From Mycetocola miduiensis (GTDB lineage Bacteria > Actinomycetota > Actinomycetes > Actinomycetales > Microbacteriaceae): DNA of 64,000 nt. The stretch lies in contig NZ_FOVM01000012.1 in NCBI RefSeq assembly GCF_900115155.1, positions 1-64,000 of the forward strand. Direction: 5' to 3'. Position 1 is the first letter of the stretch. Every line of letters starts with the position of its first letter. Positions 62,771 through 64,000 of this stretch are shown piece after piece. A program made the translations under genes and the position numbers. The notes under the pieces were generated by a model. That model did not search any database and had not been told where the DNA came from. It saw only the letters and a program-made list of their open reading frames with translations.

Positions 62771-64000
62771 ATGTCTCCCCGAGTAACAGCAATCCTTGTC
62801 GTGCATGACGGCACCGGCCCGGCCGGCCCCGCCGGCCTTCAGGGCACCCTCGACGCCCTCGCGGCACAGTCGCGCCAACCCGATGTCGTCGTCGCTGTGG
62901 CGTGCGACGCACCGGCCGCCACGACCCTCGCTCTCGAACAGGCGAACATTGATCGCATTGTGACGTCGGGAGAGCGGCTGAACTTCGGGCAGGCCCTTGC
63001 CGCCGGGATCCGCGTTCTCGAGCAGCCCAGCGGGCCGGACGAGTTTCTCTGGCTCCTCGCGCAGGACACGGCACCGGAGCCGGACGCGCTCGCGCGGCTG
63101 CTCGGGGCGATCGAGGTCGCTCCATCCGTCGCCATCGCCGGACCCAAGCTCAGGGATGCCGCTGACGGCTCGACGATTGTGTCGCTCGGCGAGTCTGTGA
63201 CGCCATTCGGGGCGACCGTTCTCCTGGTCGAGAACGAACTCGACCAGGGCCAGCATGACTCGGTCAGCGACGTCCTCGGCGTCGCGCCTGCCGGGATGCT
63301 CGTCCGCCACACCGTCTGGGAACAGCTCGGCGGTTTCGACCCCGCGTTCGGCTCCGCCGATGACGCCCTCGACTTCTGCACGCGAGCGAGACTGGCTGGG
63401 CACCGGGTGACGGTCGTGCCGTCCGCCATCGTGCTCACCCAGGGTTCAGGCATCGCCGGGCCGAGCCGTTCGAACCGGCCCGCAGCCAAGCGCAAGCGGG
63501 CGCGGCAGGCCCGGGGTGCTCAGCTGTACCGTCGCCTCGTCTACGCTCCGGCGGCTGTCGTCTGGCTGCACTGGCTCTCCCTCGTCCCCCTCGGAATCCT
63601 GAGGGGGATCGGCCGGATCGTCAGCAAACAACCGGGCCTCGTCGGCTCCGAGATCGCGGCGGCCTTCCGTGTGGCGTTCAGCCCCATTCGCATCGTGCGG
63701 GCGAGAAAGAACCTTCGCCGGTCGAAGGTGGCCGGCTGGTCCTCGCTCTCGGCGCTGCGTATCCCGACCACCGAAGTGCGCAGGCGCCGGCGGCTCCGTC
63801 GTGAAGCCGGCGTGGCGGTGTACACCGTTGAGCGCAGCGACCTTCGGTTCTTCACTGGAGGAGGCGCCTGGCTCGTTCTCGCATCGGGTCTGGTCAGTGC
63901 CGCCCTCTTCTTCAGCCTGCTCGCGGCATCCGCCGTCGAAGGCGGCACCCTGCTACCACTCTCCGCTTCGGTGGGCGGCCTGTGGCAGCACATCGGTTAC
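62771..64000 (+). CDS. Large GT2 glycosyltransferase with C-terminal membrane part (5' portion)
   Basis: An open frame of 410 codons running off the window. It begins VTAILVVHDGTGPAGPAGLQ, with the GT2 core following: GERLNFGQALAAGIRVLEQ, FLWLLAQDTAPEPDALARLL in the donor site, and GFDPAFGSADDALDFCTRAR. Basic, helical stretches follow, and a first membrane segment appears near the window end (WLVLASGLVSAALFFSLLAA). Actinobacteria commonly carry such very large membrane glycosyltransferases next to whiB2-like genes. Donor and product are unknown. The start is backed by the -10 box. Confidence 0.87.
   Translation, partial: MSPRVTAILVVHDGTGPAGPAGLQGTLDALAAQSRQPDVVVAVACDAPAATTLALEQANIDRIVTSGERLNFGQALAAGIRVLEQPSGPDEFLWLLAQDTAPEPDALARLLGAIEVAPSVAIAGPKLRDAADGSTIVSLGESVTPFGATVLLVENELDQGQHDSVSDVLGVAPAGMLVRHTVWEQLGGFDPAFGSADDALDFCTRARLAGHRVTVVPSAIVLTQGSGIAGPSRSNRPAAKRKRARQARGAQLYRRLVYAPAAVVWLHWLSLVPLGILRGIGRIVSKQPGLVGSEIAAAFRVAFSPIRIVRARKNLRRSKVAGWSSLSALRIPTTEVRRRRRLRREAGVAVYTVERSDLRFFTGGGAWLVLASGLVSAALFFSLLAASAVEGGTLLPLSASVGGLWQHIGY

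Overview
The window is 64 kb of high-GC, gene-dense DNA from an actinobacterium, most likely a member of the Microbacteriaceae. This rests on base composition, the WhiB2-type regulator, the AccA3/AccD/AccE acyl-CoA carboxylase and overall gene order; it was not tested with a marker gene. I saw no rRNA, tRNA, tmRNA or CRISPR array. The only mobile-element coding sequence is the 3' end of an IS481-family transposase at the left edge.

Positions 1-16953 form a nucleoside salvage region. It holds a stand-alone 5'-3' exonuclease, a BMP-type nucleoside ABC importer (lipoprotein, double ATPase, two permeases) followed by cytidine deaminase and thymidine phosphorylase, a nucleoside hydrolase, adenosine deaminase with a PTS EIIA/EIIB pair, a phosphosugar mutase, purine nucleoside phosphorylase, and an LpdA-like flavoprotein. 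A DUF559/AbiEi-like gene at 8702-9610 is bracketed by copies of a palindromic repeat of about 90 bp.

Positions 17060-31401 carry housekeeping genes: acyl-CoA carboxylase subunits alpha, beta and epsilon, Maf, a TRAM-domain RNA methyltransferase, biotin protein ligase, a PH-domain protein, GtrA, PurK, PurE and an LCP wall ligase. Inserted among them is a three-gene operon of response regulator, histidine kinase and a second, degenerate kinase-like membrane protein. From memory, much of this order (lpdA, deoD, pmmB, add, deoA, cdd; accA3, maf, accE, accD, birA, PH protein, gtrA, purK, purE; LCP, wbbL; whiB2, manA) matches the Mycobacterium tuberculosis Rv3255c-Rv3315c interval, so the backbone looks ancient.

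Positions 31452-57157 are a large cell-surface polysaccharide island lying inside that backbone. It encodes about ten glycosyltransferases, dTDP-glucose synthase, an ABC exporter (Wzm/Wzt), a Wzx-like flippase, a pyruvyltransferase, a GT-C-like membrane protein, GalE, a sugar epimerase/reductase, two tandem O-antigen-ligase-like proteins, an acyltransferase and a TagE-like glycosyltransferase. A 773-residue secreted protein with a lysozyme-like domain and about nine repeats sits in the middle. The likely product is one or more exported, pyruvylated and acylated wall glycans attached by LCP enzymes.

Positions 57304-64000 hold an acyl-CoA dehydrogenase, mannose-6-phosphate isomerase, a GlxA-type regulator divergent from a 56-residue membrane protein, a second GalE, WhiB and the start of a large membrane glycosyltransferase. 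A recurring feature across the window is a TANNNT -10 box ending 6-7 bases before the start codon with no ribosome binding site. This points to widespread leaderless transcription and helps fix several starts.
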